In this document: piece by piece, positions 39,860-47,449 of the stretch
Layout of the letters: each line of letters starts with the position of its first letter
Numbering within the stretch: the first letter of the stretch is position 1
DNA from: Amorphoplanes digitatis
GTDB taxonomy: Bacteria; Actinomycetota; Actinomycetes; Mycobacteriales; Micromonosporaceae
Reading direction: 5' to 3'
DNA: 64,000 nt
Assembly (NCBI RefSeq): GCF_014205335.1
Contig: NZ_JACHNH010000001.1
Coordinates: 8,302,501-8,366,500, forward strand
Notes under the pieces: model-generated
Databases searched by the model: none
Told to the model about the DNA's origin: nothing
The model's input: the letters and a program-made list of their open reading frames with translations, nothing else
Made by a program: the position numbers and the translations under genes

Positions 39860-41011
39860 TTAGCAGTCCCGGTTCTCCGGCGGCTGCGGGCCACCGTAGC
39901 GGAACGCCCTGTCAGTCGAGCGCACTACGCTGTAGAGGGGCGTCAGGTTGTCAGTCGCAGCCAGGAATGTGGTGAACGCGACGGCCGGCCCGTTGGTGAA
40001 CGAGATGCTGCTAATGCGGCCGCCCGTGGCCGGCAGGTCCTTGCTGGGATCGCCGTTGCTGGGCTCTTCACCGTTGCCCATTTGGGAGCAGGGCAACTTT
40101 CCGCGGGGGGCCGCGACCTCGCCGAACCACTGGACGACGTTACTCCTGGTGTAGTTGCCCTTCCAGACGGAGTCGGGGTAGTAGCCGATCCACTCGGAGC
40201 CGTACGCGATCCACCATGCCCCGCCGAAGTGCTCGATGCCGAAGCGCATCGACTTGCCGACCGGCAATGTGTAGCCCGCTTTGGTAGCACCCGGCATCTC
40301 CTGGAAGGCGATGCAGTTCTTCTCGGGGTTGGGGTCGACCTTGTAGTTGTAACAACCGGGCTTGCCGTCAACCCAGTAGTAGACGAAGAGGTGCGGGTCC
40401 TCGTCCCCGTTGAGAATTTCGTCGACGGTCCAGCCCACCTCGACTCTCTGCTTGTTGGTGTTGGGGCCGGCCTCCACCGATATCTCCGCGAGCGTGTGGA
40501 GATCGAGTTCGTACCGCTTCGGCCTGGGGATGATCATGTTCGCCCAGGAGCCGTCGTTATCCGCTTCCTGGTAACCGCCGGCCCAGTTGTAAAGGTAATT
40601 AGTGGGGCCGGCCTTTGCCGAGGTCGGCGGGGCCGGCGGGGCCGGCACGGCCGCCGTCTTCCCCGTCTTGAGCACCTTCGGGTCGGGGATGCCACCCTTC
40701 GGCGCCAACTCGGGCCTCGACTTGAGCAAGTCGCTCGCGGCCGGGGGCGCGGCGTCCGCACCGGAGGCCGCGAGTTCGGCGCCGCTCGCGCCGACCTTGC
40801 CACGCTTGTTCTTGCGGGGGCGCTCACCCCAGGGCAGCAGCGGCGGCGGCACGAGAACAGGGTCCTCGGCGACCACGTCCGTTGCCGCGGCCGGGATCTC
40901 CACCTCGGGCGTCTCTTCGGCGCTGGCGCTCAGGGTCCAGACGACCCCCATGGAGCCGACTACGGCTGCGACTAGACCGGCGGCGAGCAAACCGCGGCTT
41001 GAGTTCGACAC
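39860..41011 (-). CDS. Secreted neprosin-family protein
   Basis: About 383 residues from a GTG at 41011 with GAGGACGGACAC upstream; an ATG at 41029 without ribosome site would add six. A signal peptide (LLAAGLVAAVVGSMGVVW ... ASAEE) precedes a Pro/Ala-rich linker (about 35-120). The C-terminal ~240 residues match the neprosin domain: QRVEVGWTVD with the first catalytic Glu, DPHLFVYYWVDGKPGCYN, GGAWWIAYGSEWIGYYPDSV and VVQWFGEVA with the second Glu. Neprosins are prolyl-cleaving glutamic peptidases known best from plants; bacterial copies are secreted and little studied. Both catalytic Glu residues are kept. Confidence 0.83.
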   Translation of the reverse strand: MSNSSRGLLAAGLVAAVVGSMGVVWTLSASAEETPEVEIPAAATDVVAEDPVLVPPPLLPWGERPRKNKRGKVGASGAELAASGADAAPPAASDLLKSRPELAPKGGIPDPKVLKTGKTAAVPAPPAPPTSAKAGPTNYLYNWAGGYQEADNDGSWANMIIPRPKRYELDLHTLAEISVEAGPNTNKQRVEVGWTVDEILNGDEDPHLFVYYWVDGKPGCYNYKVDPNPEKNCIAFQEMPGATKAGYTLPVGKSMRFGIEHFGGAWWIAYGSEWIGYYPDSVWKGNYTRSNVVQWFGEVAAPRGKLPCSQMGNGEEPSNGDPSKDLPATGGRISSISFTNGPAVAFTTFLAATDNLTPLYSVVRSTDRAFRYGGPQPPENRDC

Positions 41012-41284
41012 GTGTCCGTCCTCGTTCATCGGGGGCTCGACGGCGGTGGGCGAGGGAACGCCCCAACGCCGGCTCTCAGCGGCAGAACAGACCATATAAC
41101 GTTCTGAATACCGTCCGCGCGGGTCGAGCGGCCTTTCCGCCTGAACGGCTGAGTCCCCGGGCCGATCCGGTGATTCATAGACCACAGTGGTCGACGGTGC
41201 GTGTTCAGACGGTAGCTGTGGGGAGTGGTTTTTTCCCATAGTTAAGAAAGAGGCTAACCACTGTGAGGCTCTTTCGGGTCTAGC
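41012..41284. promoter_or_regulatory. Divergent intergenic region, neprosin / corA
   Basis: The region holds promoters for both genes. A 13-bp palindrome GACCACAGTGGTC lies at 41180-41192, and CCACTGTG recurs near 41259. I do not see an M-box-like magnesium riboswitch. Confidence 0.35.
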
Positions 41285-42286
41285 GTGACCCACATGGGCG
41301 GCATCCAGGTTCAGCTGCTGACGGACAAGGGCGTCGAAACGCACCCTGTGTCCGCAGTCGAGGCCTTGCTGGCGCGCGACGCGGCACTGATCTGGGTGGA
41401 CATTCCGGAGTGCGGCGAGGAGGCCGTCGCGCTCCTCACCGACGTTCTCGGCTGCCATCCGCTGGCCGTGCGCGACTGCCTGCAACGCAACCGGGTGCCG
41501 CGCGTGCGCGTCTACCCGCATCAGCAACTGGTGATACTGCACGGGCCGGAACGCGGACCATCCGGCCATGTCCACTACATCGAGCTCGATCAGATAATCG
41601 GCGACAAATACGTCGTGACCGTGCACGGGCCGCTCAACCCCTCGGTCGATCCCGGGGTCGCGCTGCGGGAGACCGAGGCGGTGCGGCGCCGCCTCGAGGC
41701 CGGGCGGCTGCGGCCGGGCACGCCGCACGAGTTGTCCTACGCGATCACCACCGCCCTGGCGCACACCCTCGAGACGCTCATCGAGGAGCTCACCCGCGAG
41801 GTCTGGCAATTGGAGCAGCGAGTGACCGGCGGCCACATGGGCAACCCGGAGGAATTCCTGGAAGAACTGTTCCAGGCGCGGCACGGACTGCTCGCCGTCC
41901 GCACGATGGGCGCACTCGGCGCCGAGGTATACGGCCGAATCGCGGCACTGGGTAAAGGGGTACCGGAAAATGATCTTCCATTGGTGGCCGATGTCGTCGA
42001 TCAATTAGCGCGGATCCGGGCCCTGGCCGACGGCGAGCGCGAATACCTGCAAGGCGTGATCGAGTTCTATCGCGCCCGGGCGGAGACAAAAATGACCATT
42101 GCCGCGGAACGCCTCGCGGTGATCGCGGTCGTGACGCTACCGATCACCGCGCTCTCCTCCATCTACGGCATGAACATCATCGTCAACGATCACACGCGAA
42201 TACCCCAATTGCTGGCGGTGCTGACGGTTATGGCGATCATGTCCACTTTGCTGCTCACCTGGGCCAAGCGCCGCGGCTGGTGGTAA
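41285..42286 (+). CDS. corA: CorA-family magnesium/cobalt transporter
   Basis: 333 residues. A cytoplasmic N-terminal alpha/beta domain and a long helical stalk (about 120-270) lead to two C-terminal membrane helices, with the invariant pore motif YGMN in ALSSIYGMNIIVND between stalk and second helix (near 295). The last residues KRRGWW are basic as expected. The family forms pentameric Mg2+/Co2+ channels. The start is a GTG at 41285 or an ATG three codons on; neither has a strong ribosome site. The loop after GMN lacks the classical MPEL, as in many actinobacterial members. Confidence 0.9.
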   Translation: MTHMGGIQVQLLTDKGVETHPVSAVEALLARDAALIWVDIPECGEEAVALLTDVLGCHPLAVRDCLQRNRVPRVRVYPHQQLVILHGPERGPSGHVHYIELDQIIGDKYVVTVHGPLNPSVDPGVALRETEAVRRRLEAGRLRPGTPHELSYAITTALAHTLETLIEELTREVWQLEQRVTGGHMGNPEEFLEELFQARHGLLAVRTMGALGAEVYGRIAALGKGVPENDLPLVADVVDQLARIRALADGEREYLQGVIEFYRARAETKMTIAAERLAVIAVVTLPITALSSIYGMNIIVNDHTRIPQLLAVLTVMAIMSTLLLTWAKRRGWW

Positions 42287-42354
42287 TCCGGATCTTCATT
42301 CCCGCATGTTGGTACAGGTTTGATTTGCCCACGGACCGCGACGACGATGGGATC

Positions 42355-42435
42355 ATGCAGCGGCAGCGGATCCTCCTCACGGCCCGCCGGGCGATCGACC
42401 TGGCGCGCTGCGCCAGCGCGCGCTGTCCGCGCTGA
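42355..42435 (+). CDS. Short Cys-containing leader peptide upstream of cysteine dioxygenase
   Basis: An ATG opens a 26-codon frame ending RRAIDLARCASARCPR. This matches the pattern of actinobacterial 'putative leader peptides' (RR-x-[IV]DL-x-R-x-x-SA-x-C-x-R) found upstream of sulfur-metabolism genes; in mycobacteria, comparable Cys-codon-bearing upstream ORFs give cysteine-responsive attenuation. It lies 146 bp upstream of the cysteine dioxygenase start. No ribosome site is seen, which would fit a leaderless transcript. The link to attenuation here is inference. Confidence 0.65.
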   Translation: MQRQRILLTARRAIDLARCASARCPR

Positions 42436-42468
42436 TCTGCGCTTTCCGCACACCCTTCGGGTAGTTCC

Positions 42469-42486
42469 GCCGGCCTGAGCGCCGGT
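42469..42486 (+). promoter_or_regulatory. Possible attenuator hairpin between leader peptide and cysteine dioxygenase
   Basis: GCCGGC (42469-42474) can pair with GCCGGT (42481-42486) around loop CTGAGC, followed by TTTC. It is short and only moderately convincing. Downstream, the AT-rich stretch with CCTATAGGACTGATAGGC (near 42539-42556) may be a promoter or operator for the dioxygenase. Confidence 0.35.
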
Positions 42487-42581
42487 TTCGAGGTTCCCTC
42501 CGCGCGTCGCCCAGCCCGGGCCGTACTGTGGGGGTAAACCTATAGGACTGATAGGCAATATATACAAAGCGAGGAGCAGTA

Positions 42582-43055
42582 GTGACCGCCGTCGACACCC
42601 GCCTCGACCATCTCGCCACCGCCACCCGATACGCCGCCGACCCGGACAGCTGGCCGGTCGCGCCCCGCTTCGACGCGGTCGAGCGCTGGTACCACCGGCT
42701 CGCGCAGGAGCACGACCACGAGGTCTGGCTGCTGACCTGGCTGCCCGGGCAGGGCACCGATCTGCACGACCACGGCGGCTCGGCCGGGGCGTTCCGCGTC
42801 TTCTCCGGCACGCTGACCGAGGACACGGTCGAGACCGGCCTCGGCGGACCGCCGCGGATCACCGCCCGGGAGCTGGGCGAGGGCGCCGGCCGCCGCTTCG
42901 GCACCCGGCACATCCACCGGATCACCAACCGCTCGAACCGGCCGGCGATCAGCATCCACGCGTACGGACCCGCGCTGAGCAGCATGACCCGGTACCGGAT
43001 CGGCACCGCCGGCCTGGACGTCATCCCCGTCGAGCGGGCGGGTGCCCAGTGGTGA
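42582..43055 (+). CDS. Cysteine dioxygenase type I family protein
   Basis: 157 residues from a GTG with GAGGAGCAGTA upstream. The cupin fold shows the iron-binding residues in TDLHDHGGSAGAFRVFSG (HxH) and the later His in RHIHRITNRSNRPAISIHAY. The enzyme oxidises cysteine to cysteine sulfinic acid with O2. It overlaps the rhodanese gene (GTGA), which suggests a short route for sulfur from cysteine. A leader peptide with two Cys codons precedes it. Confidence 0.9.
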   Translation: MTAVDTRLDHLATATRYAADPDSWPVAPRFDAVERWYHRLAQEHDHEVWLLTWLPGQGTDLHDHGGSAGAFRVFSGTLTEDTVETGLGGPPRITARELGEGAGRRFGTRHIHRITNRSNRPAISIHAYGPALSSMTRYRIGTAGLDVIPVERAGAQW

Positions 43056-43477
43056 GCACCCCGCCGCTGCGCACCGCTCCGGTCTTCGCCGCCCCGCCCC
43101 GGGGCTCGCGGGGCATCGATGAGCTGCTTGCCGGCGCCCGCGCCCGGATCGTGCGGCTGGGACCGCACGAGACGTACCGGGCAGTCGGCCGCGGCGCCGT
43201 GCTGGTGGACATCCGCCCGGCGGCCCAGCGCGCCGAGCACGGCGAGATCCCCGGCGCCATCGTCATCGAGCGCAACGTCCTCGAGTGGCGCCTCGACCCG
43301 CGCAGCGACGCGCGGCTGTCGTTCACCCGCTACGACCTCGAGGTGATCGTGACCTGCCAGGAGGGCTACACGAGCAGCCTGGCCGCGGCGGCGCTGCAAG
43401 ATCTCGGCCTGCTGCGGGCGACGGATCTCGAGGGCGGCTTCAAGGCCTGGCAGGCGGCGGGTCTACCGACCGTCTGA
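43052..43477 (+). CDS. Rhodanese-like sulfurtransferase domain protein
   Basis: About 141 residues; tandem GTG codons at 43049 and 43052 are both possible starts, the second overlapping the dioxygenase stop. The single rhodanese domain has VLVDIRPAAQRAEHGEIPGA (CH2A), and the active-site loop CQEGYTSSLAA with the catalytic Cys near residue 110, followed by DLEGGFKAWQAAGLP. It would carry a persulfide. Coupling to cysteine dioxygenase is common in actinobacteria and points to cysteine catabolism or sulfite handling. Confidence 0.9.
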   Translation: MSTPPLRTAPVFAAPPRGSRGIDELLAGARARIVRLGPHETYRAVGRGAVLVDIRPAAQRAEHGEIPGAIVIERNVLEWRLDPRSDARLSFTRYDLEVIVTCQEGYTSSLAAAALQDLGLLRATDLEGGFKAWQAAGLPTV

Positions 43478-43518
43478 CGACCGGCGGGGCGGCGGCGTGC
43501 CGCCGCCCGTCCGGCGCG

Positions 43519-45177
43519 TCAGTGACCCTCGCCCTCCGGCCGCCCCTGCCGCGGCAGCAGGAAGGCGAGCCCGAACGCGGCCACCAGCAGCAGCAACGCG
43601 ACGGCGAGACTGCCCACCGTTGCGTCCCGGAAGCCGGCGTGCACCGCCTCCTGCACGTAGGCGCCGACGGCCGGCGAGGACTCCCCGCCGTTCTCGACGT
43701 CGCGGCACGACGCCGGCTGGGCGGACGGGTCGTCCTGCGCCGCGCGGTCCTCGAGGCAGGCGCGGATACCGGTGACCACCGCCGGCTGCGCCTGCGCCGG
43801 CACGGACGCCGCGGTCAGGGCCGGGCGCAGGCCCGCCGCGTCGACATGCTCGCCGACCGCGCCGGGCAGCATCGCGAAGAAGATCGTGCCCAGCACCGCG
43901 ATGCCGAACGCGCCGCCGAGCTGCTGCACCGAGGTGAGCGCACCGGACGCCGAGCCGGTCTCCTCGTCGTCGACGCCGGCCAGCACGATGTTGAAGAACG
44001 GCGCCATCGCCAGGCCCATGCCGACGCCCAGCGCGACGAGCGCGGGGATCAGGTGCCACGGCGCCATGTCCCCGCCCGCCGCCCGGATGGTCACGGCGAC
44101 ACCGATCGTGCCGAGGCCCATGATGACCGTGCCGATCAGCAGCAGCTTGCGGCCGAGCCGCTCGCTGAGCCCGGCGCCGGCCGCGATGAAGCCGGCCACC
44201 GTGCCGAGCGCCTGCGGCAGCGTGGTGAGGCCCGCCTTGAGCGGCGAGTAGCCGAGGCCGACCTGTAGGTAGAGCGTGAAGACCAGGCCGGTGCCGATCA
44301 GCGCGGCGAAGAAGAACAGGCCGAGCAGCAGCCCGCCGGTGAAGGCCCGCTTGCGGAACAGGCTGGGCGTCACCAGCGGGTCGAGGCCGCGGCGCTCGCG
44401 GCGCGACTCGTAAACACCGAAGATCCCGAAGAGCATCACGCCCAGCGCCAGCATCACGAAGACCCAAGCCGGCCAGTCCAGCTCGCGGCCCTGCACGAGC
44501 GGGAAGAGCAGCAGGAACGCGCCGACGGCCGCCAGCGCCACGCCGGCCAGGTCGAGCCGGGGCGTGCGCTCGCTGCGGAACTCGGGCAGGAACTTGAACG
44601 CGCCCACCACGGCGAAGATCCCCAGCGGCAGGTTGATGAGGAAGATCATGCGCCAGCCGGTGCCGAAGTAGTCCGCGTCGACCAGCCAGCCGGCCAGGAT
44701 CGGGCCGCCGACCGCGCCGAGGCCCATGACCGGGCCGAACGCGCCGAACGCCTTCGCCTGCTCCGACGGCGAGAACATCTGCTTGATCATGCCGAGGCCC
44801 TGCGGCAGCATCAGCGCGCCGAACAGGCCCTGCACCGCGCGGGCGCCGATCAGCACGCCCGGCGACCAGGCCAGGGCGCAGAGCAGGGAGGCGAGGGTGA
44901 AGCCGGCGGCGCCGATGATGAACATCCGGCGCCGGCCGTAGATGTCGCCGAGCCGCCCGCCGGTCAGCAGGCCGATCGCCATCGACAGCGTATAGACCGC
45001 GCCGAGCCACTGGATCAGGCTCAGCGAGCCGCCCAGCTCCGCCCGGATCACCGGCCCGGCGATCGTGGTGACCAGCGAGTCGAGCAGGTCCATGACCTCG
45101 ACGGCGAGGATCACGAAGAGCGCGACCCACCGCCAGCGGTACGCCGCCTCGGACGGCCTCTCCAGCACGGCTTGCAT
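43519..45177 (-). CDS. MFS drug exporter, DHA2 (EmrB/QacA) family, 14 membrane segments
   Basis: 552 residues. Motif A is seen as GGRLGDIYGRRRMF (about 73-86), the family's GARAVQGLFGALMLPQGL as motif C-like region, and 14 hydrophobic segments fit DHA2. A large extracytoplasmic loop lies near 430-500 (after VGEHVDAAGL), as in QacA/EmrB relatives. It exports drugs or metabolites with protons. GGGGGAGATCAG precedes the ATG. Its promoter region shares three phased operators with the divergent TetR gene, so it is very likely that regulator's target. Confidence 0.92.
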   Translation of the reverse strand: MQAVLERPSEAAYRWRWVALFVILAVEVMDLLDSLVTTIAGPVIRAELGGSLSLIQWLGAVYTLSMAIGLLTGGRLGDIYGRRRMFIIGAAGFTLASLLCALAWSPGVLIGARAVQGLFGALMLPQGLGMIKQMFSPSEQAKAFGAFGPVMGLGAVGGPILAGWLVDADYFGTGWRMIFLINLPLGIFAVVGAFKFLPEFRSERTPRLDLAGVALAAVGAFLLLFPLVQGRELDWPAWVFVMLALGVMLFGIFGVYESRRERRGLDPLVTPSLFRKRAFTGGLLLGLFFFAALIGTGLVFTLYLQVGLGYSPLKAGLTTLPQALGTVAGFIAAGAGLSERLGRKLLLIGTVIMGLGTIGVAVTIRAAGGDMAPWHLIPALVALGVGMGLAMAPFFNIVLAGVDDEETGSASGALTSVQQLGGAFGIAVLGTIFFAMLPGAVGEHVDAAGLRPALTAASVPAQAQPAVVTGIRACLEDRAAQDDPSAQPASCRDVENGGESSPAVGAYVQEAVHAGFRDATVGSLAVALLLLVAAFGLAFLLPRQGRPEGEGH

Positions 45178-45190
45178 CTGATCTCCCCCG

Positions 45191-45238
45191 GAACGATGTT
45201 CGTAGTGTCGAACACCGTTCTACCGACGAACACCGTTC
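45191..45238. promoter_or_regulatory. Three phased TetR operator copies (CGAACAYCGTTC)
   Basis: CGAACACCGTTC occurs at 45209-45220 and 45227-45238, and the same site with one change (GAACGATGTTCG, read on the other strand as CGAACATCGTTC) at 45191-45202. Starts are 18 bp apart each time. The set fills the 83-bp gap between the MFS and TetR starts, covering both promoters. Confidence 0.8.
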
Positions 45239-45260
45239 GAGTCAAGTACGCTGTACGTCG

Positions 45261-45977
45261 ATGAGCGAAATCCCACTTCCCCCCTGGCGCCGCGCCGTCG
45301 CCAAGCGCACCCGTGCCGCCAAGGCCCCGCTGTCCCAGGACCAGATCGTCGACGCGGGCCTACGGATCGTCATGGCCGAGGGCATCGAGGCGGTGAGCAT
45401 GCGCCGGGTCGCCGCCGTCTTCGACACCGGCGCGTCCAGCCTCTACGCACACGTGGCGAACAAGGAGGAGCTGCTCCAGCTGATGTTCGACCGGATCTGC
45501 GGCGAGGTGGCAACGCCCGAGCCGGAGCCGGCCCGCTGGCGGGAGCAGATCAAGGAGATGGCCCGCGACAGCCACGCGGTGATGTGCAGGTACAACAACC
45601 TCGCCCGCGCCGCGCTGGCCACCGTGCCGACCGGGCCGTACGCGCTGCGGGTCTCCGAGGCGATGCTGGCGATCATGCTGTCCGCCGGCGTGCCGCCGCA
45701 GGTGGCGGCCTGGTCGCTGGACCGGCTGTTCCTGTACATCGTCGCGGACGCCTACGAGAACTCGCTACACATGGAGAACATGCGGCCGGGCCTTGAGACC
45801 AAGGAGTACTTCGAGGGCTTCGTCACCCAGCTCCGGGACTTCTACGGCGCCCTGCCCGCGGACCGCTTCCCGAACATCCGCGCGCACGCCAAGACCCTGA
45901 CGACGGGCGACGGCGACGAGCGCTTCGAGTTCGGCCTGGACATGCTTGTCGACGGACTGGCCCGGTACCTGCCGTAA
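45261..45977 (+). CDS. TetR-family repressor of the adjacent MFS exporter
   Basis: 238 residues. The HTH is LSQDQIVDAGLRIVMAEGIEAV followed by SMRRVAAVFDTGASSLYAHVANKEEL (about 24-75). The C-terminal domain (RWREQIKEMARDSHAVMCRY ... WSLDRLFLYIVADAYEN) is of the TetR_C (tetracycline-repressor-like) class. It is divergent from the MFS gene and three operators lie between, the classic TetR/TetA layout. A ligand, probably the exported compound, would release it. Confidence 0.92.
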   Translation: MSEIPLPPWRRAVAKRTRAAKAPLSQDQIVDAGLRIVMAEGIEAVSMRRVAAVFDTGASSLYAHVANKEELLQLMFDRICGEVATPEPEPARWREQIKEMARDSHAVMCRYNNLARAALATVPTGPYALRVSEAMLAIMLSAGVPPQVAAWSLDRLFLYIVADAYENSLHMENMRPGLETKEYFEGFVTQLRDFYGALPADRFPNIRAHAKTLTTGDGDERFEFGLDMLVDGLARYLP

Positions 45978-45998
45978 CGGACCGGCACCGGGCTCAGC

Positions 45999-46700
45999 TC
46001 AGACGTTGACGCTGGTGTACTGCTTGCCGGTCTCGGTGACGACCCGGACCGACGCGACCTGGTCCGGCGGCACGAGCGCGCTGCCGTCCAGCGTGGTGCC
46101 CTCGGCCGCGCCCTTCTCGGAGACCACCCAGCTGCCGGCCAGGACCGACTTGCCGTCCGCGGCGACGACCTCGAGCCGGCACCGCTCGCCGGCCGGGATC
46201 CCGACGACCGCGGCCTTGATCCGCACCCAGCCGGGCGCCGGCGCCACCGCGACGGTGATCCGCGCCCCGGTGTCCGGGTCGAGCGCGGTCGCGGTCTTCG
46301 TACCTGGGATCGTCGTCGGCTCCACCGTCGCCGGCGGCTGCGCGATCGGGTTCGCCGGCTCGGCCGTCGAGCGGCCGACAACGACACCCGAAGCGATCGC
46401 GGCGGCGACCACGACGGCCGCGGCCGCGCCTACGAGCGCGGATTGCCGATGCCGCCTCCCGGCGGACTCGTCACGGATCTGCCGCAGCGTGCGCTGCAAC
46501 AGCAGGTCACCGCCCTCGGGCGGCCCGTCAAGCAGCATCGCCTCGGGCACAGCCTCGAGCGCCATGGTCCACTCCTGCAAAGATTCCGCCTCGGCCCGGC
46601 ACTCGGCGCAGCCGGCGAGGTGCTCCTCGAACTGCCGCAACTGCTCCGCGTCCAGTGACTTCGTCAGGTAGCCGGCGAGGTCCTCGTGATTGGTCTTCAT
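45999..46700 (-). CDS. Anti-sigma factor with zinc-finger domain (pair 2)
   Basis: 233 residues. Zinc motif HxxxCxxC is in EEHLAGCAECRAEAE (about 25-39), a membrane helix at about 95-117 (ALVGAAAAVVVAAAIASGVVVG), and the extracytoplasmic domain after it resembles the anti-sigma-K C-terminal domain (ARITVAVAPAPGWVRIKAAV ... LEVVAADGKSVLAGSWVVSE). It overlaps the sigma gene end by 4 bp. It would inhibit the adjacent sigma factor, SigK/RskA style. Confidence 0.9.
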   Translation of the reverse strand: MKTNHEDLAGYLTKSLDAEQLRQFEEHLAGCAECRAEAESLQEWTMALEAVPEAMLLDGPPEGGDLLLQRTLRQIRDESAGRRHRQSALVGAAAAVVVAAAIASGVVVGRSTAEPANPIAQPPATVEPTTIPGTKTATALDPDTGARITVAVAPAPGWVRIKAAVVGIPAGERCRLEVVAADGKSVLAGSWVVSEKGAAEGTTLDGSALVPPDQVASVRVVTETGKQYTSVNV

Positions 46701-47248
46701 GAGGCTGACCGTTCCGTTCCGGCTACATTCAGCGACCGGAGCTCGCGTAATGCCCGTAGGGCGTAGAAGGAGCGCGACTTGACCGTCCCGGGCGGGATGC
46801 CCAGTGTCTTGGCCGCTTCCGCGACCGTGCTGCCGAGCAGGTAGACCTGCTCGAGGACCTCGCGGTGCTCGGCGGAGAGCCGGCTGAGCGCGTCGACCAC
46901 GACCATCGAGTTGACCACCTGCTCGGCGTGGTCACCCTCGACAGCGGCCTCGATCGGGCTCTCCCGGACCTCGGTCGCCCGGGCCCTGCGGGCCCGGACC
47001 TGGTCGGTGACGATGTTGCGGACCACCGTGAGCAGCCAGCCGCGCACCGAACCCTTGCCGTTCACCAGGCTGTCCGGATGTCGCCAGGCACGCACGAGCG
47101 CCTCCTGGACCACGTCCTCGGCGGCGGCCCGGTCCCGGGTCAGCTGCGTCGCGTAGGCGAGCATCGCCGCCCCGTGTTCGGAGAACAAGGACCTGACAAG
47201 TGCTTCATCGGCCACCTCCCGGCGACGTTGGAGCCTTAACCCCGGCAT
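46697..47248 (-). CDS. ECF RNA polymerase sigma factor (pair 2)
   Basis: 183 residues from an ATG with GGGGGTAATAG upstream; a GTG at 47215 is an alternative. Region 2: AAAEDVVQEALVRAWRHPDS and GWLLTVVRNIVTDQVRAR; region 4: LSAEHREVLEQVYLLGSTVA and LGIPPGTVKSRSFYALRALR. The same -35/-10 pair (TGAACCG, 15 bp, CGTGTG) lies upstream of this gene and of the divergent lipoprotein gene, so the factor probably drives its own operon and the lipoprotein. Confidence 0.92.
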   Translation of the reverse strand: MPGLRLQRRREVADEALVRSLFSEHGAAMLAYATQLTRDRAAAEDVVQEALVRAWRHPDSLVNGKGSVRGWLLTVVRNIVTDQVRARRARATEVRESPIEAAVEGDHAEQVVNSMVVVDALSRLSAEHREVLEQVYLLGSTVAEAAKTLGIPPGTVKSRSFYALRALRELRSLNVAGTERSAS

Positions 47249-47347
47249 CTATTACCCCCAGGTGACGGCGGACTTCATGCCGAGGCTGGCCGGACGGAGC
47301 GCTGGCCCGGCCACCCTCGACCCCCGTTTCGTCGGTCTGACTCCCCT

Positions 47348-47375
47348 CACACGTGGCTGAGTCAAAAACGGTTCA
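47348..47375 (-). promoter_or_regulatory. Candidate ECF promoter for the sigma/anti-sigma operon
   Basis: Read on the minus strand: TGAACCG (47375-47369), 15-bp spacer, CGTGTG (47353-47348). The elements and spacing are the same as in the divergent promoter at 47390-47417. About 95 bp of leader would follow before the sigma start. Confidence 0.7.
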
Positions 47376-47389
47376 GACAAACTTACGGC

Positions 47390-47417
47390 TGAACCGGATC
47401 GCATCGATGCCCGTGTG
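47390..47417 (+). promoter_or_regulatory. Candidate ECF promoter for the lipoprotein gene
   Basis: TGAACCG (47390-47396), 15-bp spacer, CGTGTG (47412-47417), followed by the lipoprotein start about 33 bp downstream. GAACC-type -35 elements are typical of ECF promoters. The two -35 boxes face away from each other and form the perfect inverted repeat CGGTTCAG-N12-CTGAACCG. Confidence 0.7.
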
Positions 47418-47449
47418 GGTGGCGTACGCGCTCACTTTCAGGGGGAATC

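Noticed and set aside
41012-41284. A magnesium riboswitch upstream of corA
   Set aside because: No M-box or ykoK-like conserved blocks could be found; only a short palindrome (GACCACAGTGGTC) is visible.
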